From Propionibacteriales bacterium (lineage in GTDB: Bacteria > Actinomycetota > Actinomycetes > Propionibacteriales > Nocardioidaceae): DNA of 54,029 bases. The DNA is taken from positions 1 to 54,029 of the forward strand of contig JAPLCA010000007.1 in NCBI GenBank assembly GCA_026392465.1, written 5' to 3'. Made by a program: the position numbers and the translations under genes. Positions 1 to 7,819 of the stretch are shown one piece after another. Each line of letters starts with the position of its first letter. The first letter of the stretch is position 1. Under the pieces are notes generated by a model. That model did not search any database. It saw only the letters and a list, made by a program, of their open reading frames with translations, and was not told where the DNA came from.

Positions 1-1
1 C

Positions 2-109
2 TGGATCGAACGGACCTACCACCGCCGCCGCAGACAAGCCGTCCTCGGCCGATTGACCCCCATCGAATGGGAGACCATCATGAACCAAACCGTCGCCCTG
101 ACGACCTAA
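2..109 (+). mobile_element. IS3-family transposase, C-terminal fragment (runs off the window start)
   Basis: An open frame enters from the window edge and stops at 107-109. Its 35 residues contain the HRRRRQAVLGRLTPIEWE stretch typical of the extreme C-terminus of IS3-type (DDE, OrfB) transposases. The catalytic DDE residues lie outside the window, so activity cannot be judged. The insertion sequence probably ends a few tens of bases after the stop, near 125-146, but I cannot fix its terminal repeat without the other end. The frame continues without a shift into the truncated gene that follows. Confidence 0.8.
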
Positions 110-349
110 CCCCACCTGTCACCCATCGGTGCAGCAGTCCCGACTCCCGGCCAGCTCGTCGTCCGGTCCGATGTGGGAGCCATCGTGCGCGGCAATCTGC
201 GAGGTGAGCTCGATTGCGCGCTCGAGGCTGACAACGGTCGGCTGCAGATCGGCTTCGGGTACGACCTGTACATGTACGTCGCGGCCGACGTTCCGTGCGA
301 GACAGCCGTTGCCGCTGCTGAGGAGGACGGTCTCTGGCCCATGCCCTGA
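110..349 (+). pseudogene. Truncated hypothetical gene, C-terminal part only
   Basis: The frame following the transposase stop stays open for 79 codons to a TGA at 347-349. From about residue 20 it reads like real protein, with an acidic segment containing LQIGFGYDLYMYVAADVP and ending EEDGLWPMP. Small actinobacterial proteins with a similar FGYDYYMYV motif exist, but I cannot name the family with confidence. There is no ATG before an internal one at codon 55; a GTG at 173 could give a 58-residue product but has no clear Shine-Dalgarno sequence. I infer that the insertion sequence on the left removed the 5' part of the gene. Confidence 0.45.
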
Positions 350-356
350 GAGACGA

Positions 357-391
357 AGAACCTCGAACCTCGTGAGGAGGTTCGAGGTTCT
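357..391 (-). terminator. 14-bp perfect hairpin downstream of tRNA-Pro
   Basis: AGAACCTCGAACCT (357-370) pairs perfectly with AGGTTCGAGGTTCT (378-391) around a 7-nt loop. It lies 17 bases beyond the 3' end of tRNA-Pro and just after the truncated gene on the other strand, so it could end transcription from both sides. There is no long T tract, which is usual in high-GC actinobacteria. Confidence 0.65.
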
Positions 392-408
392 CACGTCGAT
401 CTGATGGT

Positions 409-481
409 CGGGGTGACAGGATTTGAACCTGCGGCCTCGTCGTCCCGAACGACGCGCGCTACCAAGCTGCGCCACACCCCG
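409..481 (-). tRNA. tRNA-Pro (CGG anticodon)
   Basis: On the minus strand the 73 bases fold into a full cloverleaf. Acceptor stem CGGGGTG/CACCCCG, D arm GCGC..GCGC, anticodon stem CGTCG/CGACG with loop TTCGGGA (anticodon CGG), and T arm GCAGG/CCTGT with loop TTCAAAT are all visible. CCA is not encoded. The gene lies between the IS-disrupted region and the metallophosphoesterase gene. Its 3' end points toward the mobile DNA. Confidence 0.95.
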
Positions 482-491
482 GCCGTCATCC

Positions 492-1433
492 TCAGCGGGA
501 GGACGACCTCGACGAGTCTACCCCAGTGAGGGTGAGCAGGGTGGCCTCGGGTCGGCACGCGAACCGCACGGGGGCGAAGGGCGACGTGCCGAGCCCGCCG
601 GACACGTGCAGCCAGGAGGGTTCGGAGTCGGCGGCCTGGTGCGTGCTGAGGCCCTTCACGCGTCGGCGGTCGAGGTCGCAGTTCGTGGCGAGCGCACCGT
701 AGAACGGGACGCACAGCTGACCGCCGTGGGTGTGGCCGGCCAGCACGAGCGGGTAGCCCTGGCTCGATGCGCGGTCGAGCACCCGCAGGTACGGGGCGTG
801 GGCCACCGCGACCGCGAGCTCAGCGTCGGGACCGAGCTCGGCCGCCGGGGGGATCGCGTCGAGGTCGTCGAGCTCGAGGTGCGGGTCGTCCACGCCCGCG
901 AACGCGAGCGGACGGCCGCCGACGTCGAGGTGGCCCGTGGTGTTGTTCAGGTCGAGCCAGCCGGAGCCGACGAGCCCCGAGCGGAGCTCCTCGAAGGGCA
1001 GCGTGGGCTCGCGGTTCCACGAACCGCCCGCCTGGGTGCCCGTGCCGCCGACGAGGTAGCGCAGCGGGTTCTTCGGCACCGGCGCGAAGTAGTCGTTCGA
1101 GCCGAAGACGAACACGCCAGGACGCTCGAGCAGCTCGCCGTAGGACTCCAGCAGTGGCGGCACCGCGTCGTGGTGCGCCAGGTGGTCACCGGTGCTGACG
1201 ACCAGGTCGGGCTCCAGGTCGGCCAGCCCGCGCAGCCAGTCGCGCTTGCGTCCCTGGCTCGGCGTCAGGTGCGCGTCGGACAGGTGCAGGATCGTCAGCG
1301 GGTCGGCGCCCGGCGCCAGGACCGGCACCGACACGTGCCGCAGGGTGAACCAGCGCGCCTCCAGCCAGCCGTACCCCACACCGGAGGCGCCCGCACCGAC
1401 CAGCCCCAGCGGTACCGCAACCGTCGCCCTCAT
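492..1433 (-). CDS. Metallophosphoesterase (YkuE-like calcineurin-type phosphohydrolase)
   Basis: The 313-residue protein starts with a short hydrophobic segment (residues 3-22), likely a membrane anchor or signal. The dimetal phosphoesterase motifs follow in order: LSDAH (51-55), GDH (82-84), GSND (111-114), an AHAP histidine (212) and GHTHGGQ (233-239). GSND replaces the more common GNHD, as in several YkuE-like members. These enzymes hydrolyse phosphodiesters or phosphomonoesters using two metal ions; the substrate here is unknown. The gene sits next to a PonA2-type PBP as Rv3683 does in M. tuberculosis, which suggests a conserved cell-envelope neighbourhood. Confidence 0.88.
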   Translation of the reverse strand: MRATVAVPLGLVGAGASGVGYGWLEARWFTLRHVSVPVLAPGADPLTILHLSDAHLTPSQGRKRDWLRGLADLEPDLVVSTGDHLAHHDAVPPLLESYGELLERPGVFVFGSNDYFAPVPKNPLRYLVGGTGTQAGGSWNREPTLPFEELRSGLVGSGWLDLNNTTGHLDVGGRPLAFAGVDDPHLELDDLDAIPPAAELGPDAELAVAVAHAPYLRVLDRASSQGYPLVLAGHTHGGQLCVPFYGALATNCDLDRRRVKGLSTHQAADSEPSWLHVSGGLGTSPFAPVRFACRPEATLLTLTGVDSSRSSSR

Positions 1434-1490
1434 GCGACCAGCCTAGGTCGGGACGGGGAGCCCCGGCGAGCACGGTGAGAGGATGGCGCC

Positions 1491-1952
1491 ATGGCAGCGC
1501 TCAAGGACCGACTCCGTACCGACCTCACCGCCGCGATGAAGGCCCGCGACTCCCTACGCGCCGGCACGCTGCGCATGGTGCTCACGGCGGTCACGAACGC
1601 CGAGGTGGCCGGGAAGCAGGCGCGCGAGCTGAGCGACGACGACGTCCTCGGCGTGCTCACCTCCGAGGCCAAGAAGCGTCGCGAGGCCGCCGAGGCGTTC
1701 GACGCCGGCCAGCGTCCGGAGCTGGCGCAGAAGGAGCGCGACGAGGCCGCGATCCTCGCCGAGTACCTGCCCGAGCAGCTCACCGCCGAGGAGGTCCGCG
1801 AGCTCGTGACGGCCACCATCGATGAGCTCGGCGTGGCCGGCGACGGCATGAAGGCGATGGGCCGCGTCATGGGCGCGCTGCAGCCGCAGGTCAAGGGTCG
1901 TGCCGACGGGGGCGTCGTGGCGGCCGAGGTGAAGAAGGCACTCGGCGCCTGA
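1491..1952 (+). CDS. GatB/YqeY domain-containing protein
   Basis: The 153-residue protein matches the YqeY family in length and pattern. It has an N-terminal helical region beginning LKDRLRTDLTAAMKARDS, a central EYLPEQLTAEEV segment, and a C-terminal Gly-rich MGRVMGALQPQVKGRADG stretch. YqeY resembles the tail domain of GatB, the tRNA amidotransferase subunit, but free-standing YqeY has no firmly established reaction. It is transcribed alone and ends convergently with the PBP gene; a strong hairpin separates the two stops. Confidence 0.88.
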   Translation: MAALKDRLRTDLTAAMKARDSLRAGTLRMVLTAVTNAEVAGKQARELSDDDVLGVLTSEAKKRREAAEAFDAGQRPELAQKERDEAAILAEYLPEQLTAEEVRELVTATIDELGVAGDGMKAMGRVMGALQPQVKGRADGGVVAAEVKKALGA

Positions 1953-1964
1953 GTCGTCGGGCAA

Positions 1965-2003
1965 CGTCGTCCGGTCGGACCGTTCAGGCCCGACCGGACG
2001 ACG
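1965..2003. terminator. Bidirectional terminator between the yqeY-like gene and the PBP gene
   Basis: CGTCGTCCGGTCGG (1965-1978) pairs perfectly over 14 bp with CCGACCGGACGACG (1990-2003), leaving an 11-nt loop. It lies between two convergent stop codons. Confidence 0.8.
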
Positions 2004-2015
2004 CGCTGCGTCTGC

Positions 2016-4244
2016 TCAGCGACCGGGGCGGTCGCCGCCGTTGCCGCCGCCGCGGGGCTGGTCGCCCCCGCCACGGTTGCCGCCGCGCGGCTGGGCATCG
2101 CGGGGCTGGTCGCCACCACGCTGGGCGCCGCCGGTCGCCGCGGGCGGCGGGGCCGCCGCCGGCTGCCGCTGCGGCGGGGCGTCGAAGTTCCTCGCCGGCA
2201 GGTAGTTCTGGATGACGCCCATGGCGTCCTTCCACATCGGGCCCGACAGCGACGAACCGCCGGCCTGGGCGAAGTTGACGGGCACGCCGTTCAGCGTGAC
2301 GCCCACCAGGCTGGCCGGGTTGTCGGCGCTGTTGACGCCGGAGATCATCGCCGCCGCCGAGAGCGTGGGCGTGTAGCCGACGTACCAGACCGACTGGCTG
2401 CTGTTCGTCGTACCGGTCTTGGCGGCCGAGTCGATGTTCAGCGCCGTGCCGTTCTGGAAGCCGAACCCGCCCGGCTGCTGGAGGCCGCGCAGGATGTCGT
2501 TGACCTGGGCGGCGACCTCGCGGCTCATGACGCGCTTGCAGCTGTCGGGGTACTTCTTGAGCACCTCGCCGTTCGCGCTGAGGATCTCATCGACCGGGCG
2601 CGGCGTGCAGTAGGTGCCGCCCGACGCCGCGGTGGCGTAGGCGGCTGCCATCTGCAACGTCGACACCGGCGAGACACCGAGCGTGAAGGACGGGAACTGC
2701 CAGTCCTTCGCGTTGCTGATGCCCATCGACTCCGCTGTCCTGATCGTGTCGCAGAGTCCGGTGTCCGCCTCGAGCTGGGCGAAGTAGGTGTTGATGGAGC
2801 GGCGGAGCCCCGTGTACATGTTGAACGTGCCCTGGCCGGTCGAGTTCTTCAGCGAGTACGACCCAGCGTTGAGCCCCTCGCAGGTGAAGTAGCGTCCGGC
2901 CGGGACCGTGATCGTCTGCGGCGAGTTGTAGGTCTTCCCGACAGGGATCCCCTTCTTCAGGGCAGCGACGGTCGTGAAGAACTTGAACGTCGACCCGCCC
3001 TGGAAGCCACTGGACTGCCCGAACTCCGTCGGCACCGAGAAGTTCAGGAAGGTCTGCCCGCGCTTCTCGTCGCGCCCCATCGGCCGCGACTGCGCGACGC
3101 CCCGCACGTTGCCCGTGCCGGGCTCGACCAACGCCATCGAGCCGACCGCGCGGTCACGCGCGCCGACCCGCTTGGTGACGGCCGCGTTGATGGCCTTCTG
3201 CATGCGCACGTCGATGGTCGACTTGATGGTCAGGCCACCCTTCTCGAGCAGCGTGCGGCGCTCGTCGACGGTCTTGCCGAGCGCCTCGTCCTCGAGGAGG
3301 TACTGGCGGATGTAGTCGCAGGAGAACGCGGCGACCGACTCGACGCAGCCGTTCGGGAAGCGCGTGAGCTTGAGGTCGAGCGGGGAGGCGATCAACTTGT
3401 CGGCCTCGGCCTGGCTGATCTTGCCCTGCGTCGCCATGACCTGGATGACCGTGTTGCGGCGCTGGAGCGCACGCTCGGGGTAGATGCGCGGGTTGAACTG
3501 CTCGGGGTTCTTCACCAGGCCGGCCAGCGTGGCGGCCTGCTTGACCGACAGCTTCTCCGGCGGCACCGAGAAGTAGTGGTAGGCGGCGGCGTTGATGCCG
3601 TAGGCGCTGTCGCCGAAGTAGGCGATGTTCAGGTAGCGCTCCAGGATGTCCTTCTTGGAGTGCTCCTCCTCGTACTTGATGGCGAGCTTCAGCTCGCGCA
3701 CCTTGCGCGCCGTCGACTTCTCCGTGGCGGCCTTGATCTGCTCGCGCGTGGTGGCCTGCTGCACCAGCGACAGCTTGACCAGCTGCTGCGTGATGGTCGA
3801 GCCGCCCTGGGTCTGGCCGTCCGAGGCGTTGTTGACCAGGGCGCGCAGGGTGCCCTTGAGGTCGAGCGCGCCGTGCTCGTAGAAGCGGTTGTCCTCGATC
3901 GAGACGATCGCCTCCTGCATCGTCTTGGCGATGCTGTCGAGGGGGACGTCCTGGCGGTTCTCCTCGTAGAAGTAGGCGAGGAGGCTGCCGTCGGACGCGT
4001 AGAGGCGCGTGGTCTGCGGGTTGGGCGTGTCGTTGAGCTCGAGCGGCAGGTCGACGACGTCGCGCGTGACGTCGTTCGCCGTCGCGGCGAAGAACGCGGT
4101 GCCGGGGATGACCACGGCCGCCGAGAGCACGCCTGCGGCGACGGCGAGCACGATCATCGTGCCGATCAGCGAGGCGCGGCTGGACGTGCGCGGCGGTGTC
4201 TGGGCGATCCGCCGGACGTTGTCGGTGAGGTCGTCCCAAGGCAT
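2016..4244 (-). CDS. ponA2: Bifunctional penicillin-binding protein (transglycosylase/transpeptidase), PonA2 type
   Basis: This 742-residue class A PBP polymerises and cross-links peptidoglycan. One transmembrane helix (about 25-50) is followed by a GT51 domain with EDNRFYEHG (about 116) and GGSTITQQ (about 145). The transpeptidase domain shows the three penicillin-binding motifs: STFK, SIN and KTGTT. A low-complexity Pro/Gly/Arg/Gln tail fills the last 50 or so residues. No PASTA domain is visible, although many PonA2 proteins have one. The start at 4244 (MPWDDL) was chosen because upstream in-frame codons are composition-biased and unlike protein. The flanking metallophosphoesterase, WhiB and ArsA-like genes match the Rv3679-Rv3683 order, which supports the PonA2 name. 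Confidence 0.9.
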   Translation of the reverse strand: MPWDDLTDNVRRIAQTPPRTSSRASLIGTMIVLAVAAGVLSAAVVIPGTAFFAATANDVTRDVVDLPLELNDTPNPQTTRLYASDGSLLAYFYEENRQDVPLDSIAKTMQEAIVSIEDNRFYEHGALDLKGTLRALVNNASDGQTQGGSTITQQLVKLSLVQQATTREQIKAATEKSTARKVRELKLAIKYEEEHSKKDILERYLNIAYFGDSAYGINAAAYHYFSVPPEKLSVKQAATLAGLVKNPEQFNPRIYPERALQRRNTVIQVMATQGKISQAEADKLIASPLDLKLTRFPNGCVESVAAFSCDYIRQYLLEDEALGKTVDERRTLLEKGGLTIKSTIDVRMQKAINAAVTKRVGARDRAVGSMALVEPGTGNVRGVAQSRPMGRDEKRGQTFLNFSVPTEFGQSSGFQGGSTFKFFTTVAALKKGIPVGKTYNSPQTITVPAGRYFTCEGLNAGSYSLKNSTGQGTFNMYTGLRRSINTYFAQLEADTGLCDTIRTAESMGISNAKDWQFPSFTLGVSPVSTLQMAAAYATAASGGTYCTPRPVDEILSANGEVLKKYPDSCKRVMSREVAAQVNDILRGLQQPGGFGFQNGTALNIDSAAKTGTTNSSQSVWYVGYTPTLSAAAMISGVNSADNPASLVGVTLNGVPVNFAQAGGSSLSGPMWKDAMGVIQNYLPARNFDAPPQRQPAAAPPPAATGGAQRGGDQPRDAQPRGGNRGGGDQPRGGGNGGDRPGR

Positions 4245-4402
4245 ACGCCCCAGGATACGGGCCGATCCTGAGGATCCACGGAGGCGCGGACGGGCGTCGA
4301 TCCTTCCCCGCCGCCACCAGTGCGCCCAGGACCATAGTCCCTTCGGGCCATGTGAAGTTGGGCACTGTGGAGTCTGCCGCCGGATCGCCCGGATCCTTAG
4401 CG

Positions 4403-4419
4403 TTCTCTTTGTTAGAGAA
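4403..4419. promoter_or_regulatory. Inverted repeat in the divergent PBP/whiB intergenic region
   Basis: The 217-bp region between the two divergent starts contains TTCTCT-TTGTT-AGAGAA about 43-59 bases before the whiB start. TTAG-type -10-like boxes overlap it. It may be a regulator site or part of the whiB promoter. Nothing else stands out between 4245 and 4461. Confidence 0.35.
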
Positions 4420-4461
4420 ACCTTGTCGGCCTCGGGGCCGGCTCTCGGGAGGTTGATCACC

Positions 4462-4719
4462 ATGGGGTGGAACGAGAACTGGGCGGGTCAAGCCGCCTGT
4501 CGTGGCAAGTCCGACGCGCTGTTCGTCAAGGGCGCCGAGCAGAACCGGGCCAAGCAGGTCTGCGGTTCGTGCAACGTCCGGGCCGAGTGCCTGGCCGAGG
4601 CGCTCGACAACCGCATCGAGTGGGGCGTGTGGGGCGGCATGACGGAGCGCGAGCGTCGCGCCCTGCTGCGTCGTCGCCCGAACGTGGCTGCCTGGCGCAG
4701 CGTCCTGCAGACCGCCTGA
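4462..4719 (+). CDS. whiB4: WhiB-family iron-sulfur transcriptional regulator (WhiB4-like by context)
   Basis: The 85-residue protein has the four WhiB cysteines C13, C34, C37 and C43 (C-Xn-CX2C-X5-C) that bind a 4Fe-4S cluster. The WhiB turn GVWGG follows at residues 55-59, then a basic RERRALLRRR helix for DNA binding. WhiB proteins regulate transcription in response to redox or nitric oxide, often through the primary sigma factor. It is divergent from the PonA2-type gene and convergent with the ArsA-like pair, the same arrangement as Rv3681c (whiB4). The paralogue name rests on this synteny rather than on unique residues. An AGG lies upstream of the ATG. Confidence 0.9.
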   Translation: MGWNENWAGQAACRGKSDALFVKGAEQNRAKQVCGSCNVRAECLAEALDNRIEWGVWGGMTERERRALLRRRPNVAAWRSVLQTA

Positions 4720-4733
4720 CGACCGGACCCCTG

Positions 4734-4756
4734 CGCCGGACGCTCAGCGTCCGGCG
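4734..4756. terminator. Palindromic terminator containing the ArsA-like gene's stop codon in its loop
   Basis: CGCCGGACGC (4734-4743) and GCGTCCGGCG (4747-4756) form a perfect 10-bp stem. The 3-nt loop TCA is the complement of the TGA stop of the minus-strand ATPase gene. It can serve whiB from the other side. Confidence 0.7.
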
Positions 4757-5946
4757 ATCAGGTCGCCGATGCGGCGCAGGCCTTCGAGGTCGTGGACGTC
4801 GGTGGGCAACGCCGCCACGGGCACGGTCGGCACCGTCGGGTGGCTGCCGGTGAACCGGCGCTGCACCTTCTCCTCGCGCGCGGCGACGCGCTCGCGGTCG
4901 GCGTGCACGTCGAGCAGCTCGGCGACCGGCTCCTCGCCGGCGGCGCGCAGCCGCGCGGCGCCGCTCTCGGCGTCGGCGGCGGTGAGACCTCCGGCGGCCC
5001 GCTCGTGCACGCGGTTGACCACGAGCCCGGCCAGCGGCATGTCCTCCTCGGCGAGCCGCTCGACGAAGTAGGCGGCCTCGCGCATCGCGTCGGCTTCCGG
5101 GGCCGCGACCACCAGGAACGCCGTGCCGTCGGCCTGCAGCAACGAGTAGGTGGCCTCGGCGCGCTGGCGGAAGCCGCCGAAGAGCGTGTCGAAGGCGGCC
5201 ACGAACGTCTGCACGTCCGACAGCACCTGCGCGCCGAGCACCTTGTTCAGGGCGCTGGTGACGATGCCGAACCCGGCGCTCAGCAGTCGCGCGGGACCCT
5301 TGGCGGGAGCGAGCAGCAGCTTGATGAAGCGACCGTCGAGCAGGCTCGACAGCCGCTCGGGCGCGTCGAGGAAGTCCAGCGCCGACCGCGACGGCGGCGT
5401 GTCGACCACGATCAGGTCCCAGTCGGGGACGTCGGGGTCCTCGCTCGCGGCGGCGTGCAGCTGCCCGAGCTTCTCCATCGCCATGTACTCCTGGGTGCCC
5501 GCGAACGAGCTCGACAGCGCGACGTAGAACGGGTTCTGCAGGATCTGCTGCGCCTTCTCCGGCGTCGCGTGCGCCTCGACGACCTCGTCGAAGGTGCGCT
5601 TCATGTCGAGCATCATGGCGTCGAGCGACCCACCCGCGGACGTGTCGACCTCGGCCACCGGACGGGGGACGTTGTCGAGCTCGGTGAGGCCCATCGACTG
5701 CGCGAGCCGGCGCGCCGGGTCGATGGTGAGGACGCACACGCGCCGTCCCTGCTCGGCCGCGCGCAACGCGAGCGCCGCCGACGTCGTGGTCTTGCCGACG
5801 CCGCCGGAGCCGCAGCAGACGATGATCCGGGTGCCACGGTCGGCCAGCAGCGCGTCGACGTCGACGCGTCCGGCCCGGGACCCAGGAAGGCCGCGTGCCG
5901 GCGTACGGGAGCGGCGGGTGGCGGCCGTGGCGGGACGCTTGCTCAT
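4744..5946 (-). CDS. ArsA/Get3-like ATPase, second subunit (Rv3680 type)
   Basis: The 400-residue protein has a P-loop GSGGVGKTT (46-54), switch region DPARRLAQ and VVDTPPSRSALDFL, all typical of the ArsA/Get3 branch of the SIMIBI NTPases. The signature lysine of the deviant Walker A (KGGxxGKT) is a serine here, whereas the partner encoded upstream keeps it. From memory the M. tuberculosis homologue Rv3680 also deviates there. The genes overlap by ATGA, so co-translation and a hetero-complex are likely. The anion-transport name is historical; the cargo is unknown. About 35 Arg/Ala-rich residues precede the ATPase fold. Confidence 0.88.
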   Translation of the reverse strand: MSKRPATAATRRSRTPARGLPGSRAGRVDVDALLADRGTRIIVCCGSGGVGKTTTSAALALRAAEQGRRVCVLTIDPARRLAQSMGLTELDNVPRPVAEVDTSAGGSLDAMMLDMKRTFDEVVEAHATPEKAQQILQNPFYVALSSSFAGTQEYMAMEKLGQLHAAASEDPDVPDWDLIVVDTPPSRSALDFLDAPERLSSLLDGRFIKLLLAPAKGPARLLSAGFGIVTSALNKVLGAQVLSDVQTFVAAFDTLFGGFRQRAEATYSLLQADGTAFLVVAAPEADAMREAAYFVERLAEEDMPLAGLVVNRVHERAAGGLTAADAESGAARLRAAGEEPVAELLDVHADRERVAAREEKVQRRFTGSHPTVPTVPVAALPTDVHDLEGLRRIGDLIAGR

Positions 5947-6938
5947 CGCGTCGTCCTCATCGCGTCGTCTCCCGGGGTCGAGGTGCCGATCGTGTCGCGC
6001 AGCACGCGTGCCAGCTCGAAGAGCGCCCCCTGGTCGACGCCGTCGCCGAGCAGCGGGAGCTCCGCGACCGGCCGGCCGCAGTCGCCGATCACCTCGCGCT
6101 GCTCCTCCTGCAGCACCTGCCGCTCGACGTGGGCGCGGGCCTGGTCGAGCAGGGGACCGGCGGCGTCGGGGGAGAGCGAGACGGACCGTAGGGCCGTGGC
6201 GACCGTCTCCTCGTCGAGGGTGCCGGAGGCGAGCGCGTCGCGGGTCGGCGCGGTCACGAGCTCAGGTCGCACGAGGTTCAGCAGCACGTGGCCGACGGGC
6301 AGGTCGGCCGCCTCGAGCTCCGCGATCCCGTCGAGGGTCTCCTGCACGGGCATCTCCTCGAGCACGGTGACGAGGTGCACCTGGGTGCTGGGGGCGCGCA
6401 TGAGCTGCATGATCGACTCGGCCTGCCGCTTGATCGGACCCACCTTCGCGAGCCCGGCCACCTCGCGGTTGACGTTGAGGAACCGCGTGATGCGTCCCGT
6501 GGGCGGGGCGTCCATGACGATCGCGTCGTAGCGGTCGGCCCCGGTGCGGCGCGCCACCTCGTAGACCTTGCCGGTGAGGAGCACGTCGCGCACGCCCGGG
6601 GCGATGGTGGTGGCGAAGTCGATGATCCCGAACTTGTCGAGCGCCTTGCCGGCCCGGCCGAGCCGGTAGAACATCTGCAGGTACTCCAGCAGCGCCGCCT
6701 CGGGGTCGATGGCGAGCGCGTGCACGGCTCCGCCGTCCAGCCCGTTGGCGATCCGGCGCTCCTCGTAGGGCAGTGGGGCGACGTCGAAGAGCTGCGCGAT
6801 GCCCTGACGACCCTCCACCTCGCACAGCAGCACCCGGCGGCCGCGGGCGGCGAGCGACGTGGCCAGCGCGGCGGCCACCGTGGTCTTGCCGGTGCCTCCC
6901 TTGCCGGTCACGACGTGCAGCGGGGTCCAGAGGGTCAC
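5943..6938 (-). CDS. ArsA/Get3-like ATPase, first subunit (Rv3679 type)
   Basis: The 331-residue protein begins almost directly with a canonical deviant Walker A, GKGGTGKTT (12-20), followed by a switch motif IVMDAPPTGRI. It keeps the intersubunit lysine that the second ATPase lacks, so the pair may form an asymmetric dimer. It is the first gene of a two-gene operon with a 4-bp ATGA overlap. Orthologues next to whiB4 in mycobacteria are reported to act together in stress protection; a role here is inferred by synteny. Confidence 0.88.
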   Translation of the reverse strand: MTLWTPLHVVTGKGGTGKTTVAAALATSLAARGRRVLLCEVEGRQGIAQLFDVAPLPYEERRIANGLDGGAVHALAIDPEAALLEYLQMFYRLGRAGKALDKFGIIDFATTIAPGVRDVLLTGKVYEVARRTGADRYDAIVMDAPPTGRITRFLNVNREVAGLAKVGPIKRQAESIMQLMRAPSTQVHLVTVLEEMPVQETLDGIAELEAADLPVGHVLLNLVRPELVTAPTRDALASGTLDEETVATALRSVSLSPDAAGPLLDQARAHVERQVLQEEQREVIGDCGRPVAELPLLGDGVDQGALFELARVLRDTIGTSTPGDDAMRTTR

Positions 6939-7011
6939 ACGTCGAGGGTATCGACGCGCCGCGCAGGTGCGAGCCGAACGACGGTGAGGAGGCCCACGCC
7001 CCGCCGGGCGG

Positions 7012-7557
7012 TCAGCTGGCGCGGCGTCGTGTGGTGGACGAGCCGCGCGCCGGGGGCTGGGCGCGCTGCGCCGCGGGCCGCGCGCGACCTGCCGACGTGC
7101 GCGCCGCGGCCGTGCGGGGCCGTGCGGTGGCGCTGCGCTGGGCGGGAGCGGGACGTCGAGCGGGTGCGGTGCGCTTCGTGCCCGTCGACCGCGGACGGCC
7201 AGCGGAAGCGGTCGCCGTGCGGCGCGGCGCCCGGGCCGGAGGCTTCCGGGTCGCGGACCGTCCCGACCGCCCGGTCTGCCTCGAGCGTGCAGGGCGCGGT
7301 CGCGCCAGGAACACCACGACGTCGACGACCACGAGCAGGACGTACACGGCAGCTGCCACCGCCAGGAACCAGGTGACCGGGTTGCCCAGCAGGAAGTCGC
7401 GCGTCGTCCCGGTGGGGGTCAGCGGCGGCAGCTCGGTGCGCTCGTCGCCCGTCATGGAGACGACCTGCAGGAGGAACGGCAGCACCTTCGTCACCCCGAC
7501 GAGCGCAGCCGAGACCACGAGGGCACGACCGATCCGTGTCGGGGGGAAGATCGACAT
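7012..7557 (-). CDS. Membrane protein with a long basic, low-complexity C-terminal tail
   Basis: The 181-residue protein has two predicted membrane segments (about 10-32 and 60-86). About 90 residues made almost entirely of Arg, Ala, Thr, Pro and Ser follow, a strongly basic, disordered-looking tail. No enzyme motif is visible. The tail could bind DNA, RNA or acidic envelope polymers, but this is speculation. It lies upstream of the ArsA-like operon on the same strand with a 73-bp gap, and is divergent from the DUF4177 gene. The name and function are unknown; coding is supported by the membrane segments and the open frame. Confidence 0.65.
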   Translation of the reverse strand: MSIFPPTRIGRALVVSAALVGVTKVLPFLLQVVSMTGDERTELPPLTPTGTTRDFLLGNPVTWFLAVAAAVYVLLVVVDVVVFLARPRPARSRQTGRSGRSATRKPPARAPRRTATASAGRPRSTGTKRTAPARRPAPAQRSATARPRTAAARTSAGRARPAAQRAQPPARGSSTTRRRAS

Positions 7558-7660
7558 GGGGCGAGCCTTCCACGACCCCGGGCCTCCTGTCCCGCGAACC
7601 GCGAGGATGTGACCACCCTCGCCGACACCCGTCCGGACCGCGCGCCGCTACAGTCGGTCC

Positions 7661-7819
7661 ATGACGCAGTGGGAGTACCTGACCGCACCGGTGCTGGTGC
7701 ACGCGACCAAGCAGATCCTCGACAACTTCGGCCGTGACGGCTGGGAGCTCGTGCAGATCGTGCCGGGCATGAACCCCGAGAACCTCGTGGCCTACTTCAA
7801 GCGGCCGGTCCAGTCGTGA
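7661..7819 (+). CDS. Small DUF4177 protein (Rv3678A-like)
   Basis: This 52-residue protein begins MTQWEYLTAPV and contains DNFGRDGWELVQI, the core signature of DUF4177. Function is unknown. Its stop overlaps the GTG start of the RidA gene by four bases, so the two are probably translationally coupled. A protein of the same size lies at the same position (Rv3678A) in M. tuberculosis, next to the RidA homologue. Confidence 0.85.
   Translation: MTQWEYLTAPVLVHATKQILDNFGRDGWELVQIVPGMNPENLVAYFKRPVQS

Noticed and set aside
116..418. CCTGTCACCC occurs both at 116-125 (plus) and in the tRNA-Pro 3' end (minus), a possible attachment-site pair
   Set aside because: Only 10 bp and in opposite orientation, whereas attachment sites from tRNA integration are direct repeats and longer.
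119..475. Minus-strand frame of 118 codons beginning MAQLGSARRSGRRGRRFKSC
   Set aside because: Its start is a translation of tRNA-Pro, a common artefact, and it crosses the terminator hairpin.
4009..4461. Plus-strand frame upstream of whiB extending the protein to 236 residues
   Set aside because: The extra residues are antisense to the PBP gene and lack WhiB similarity; the ATG at 4462 gives normal WhiB length.
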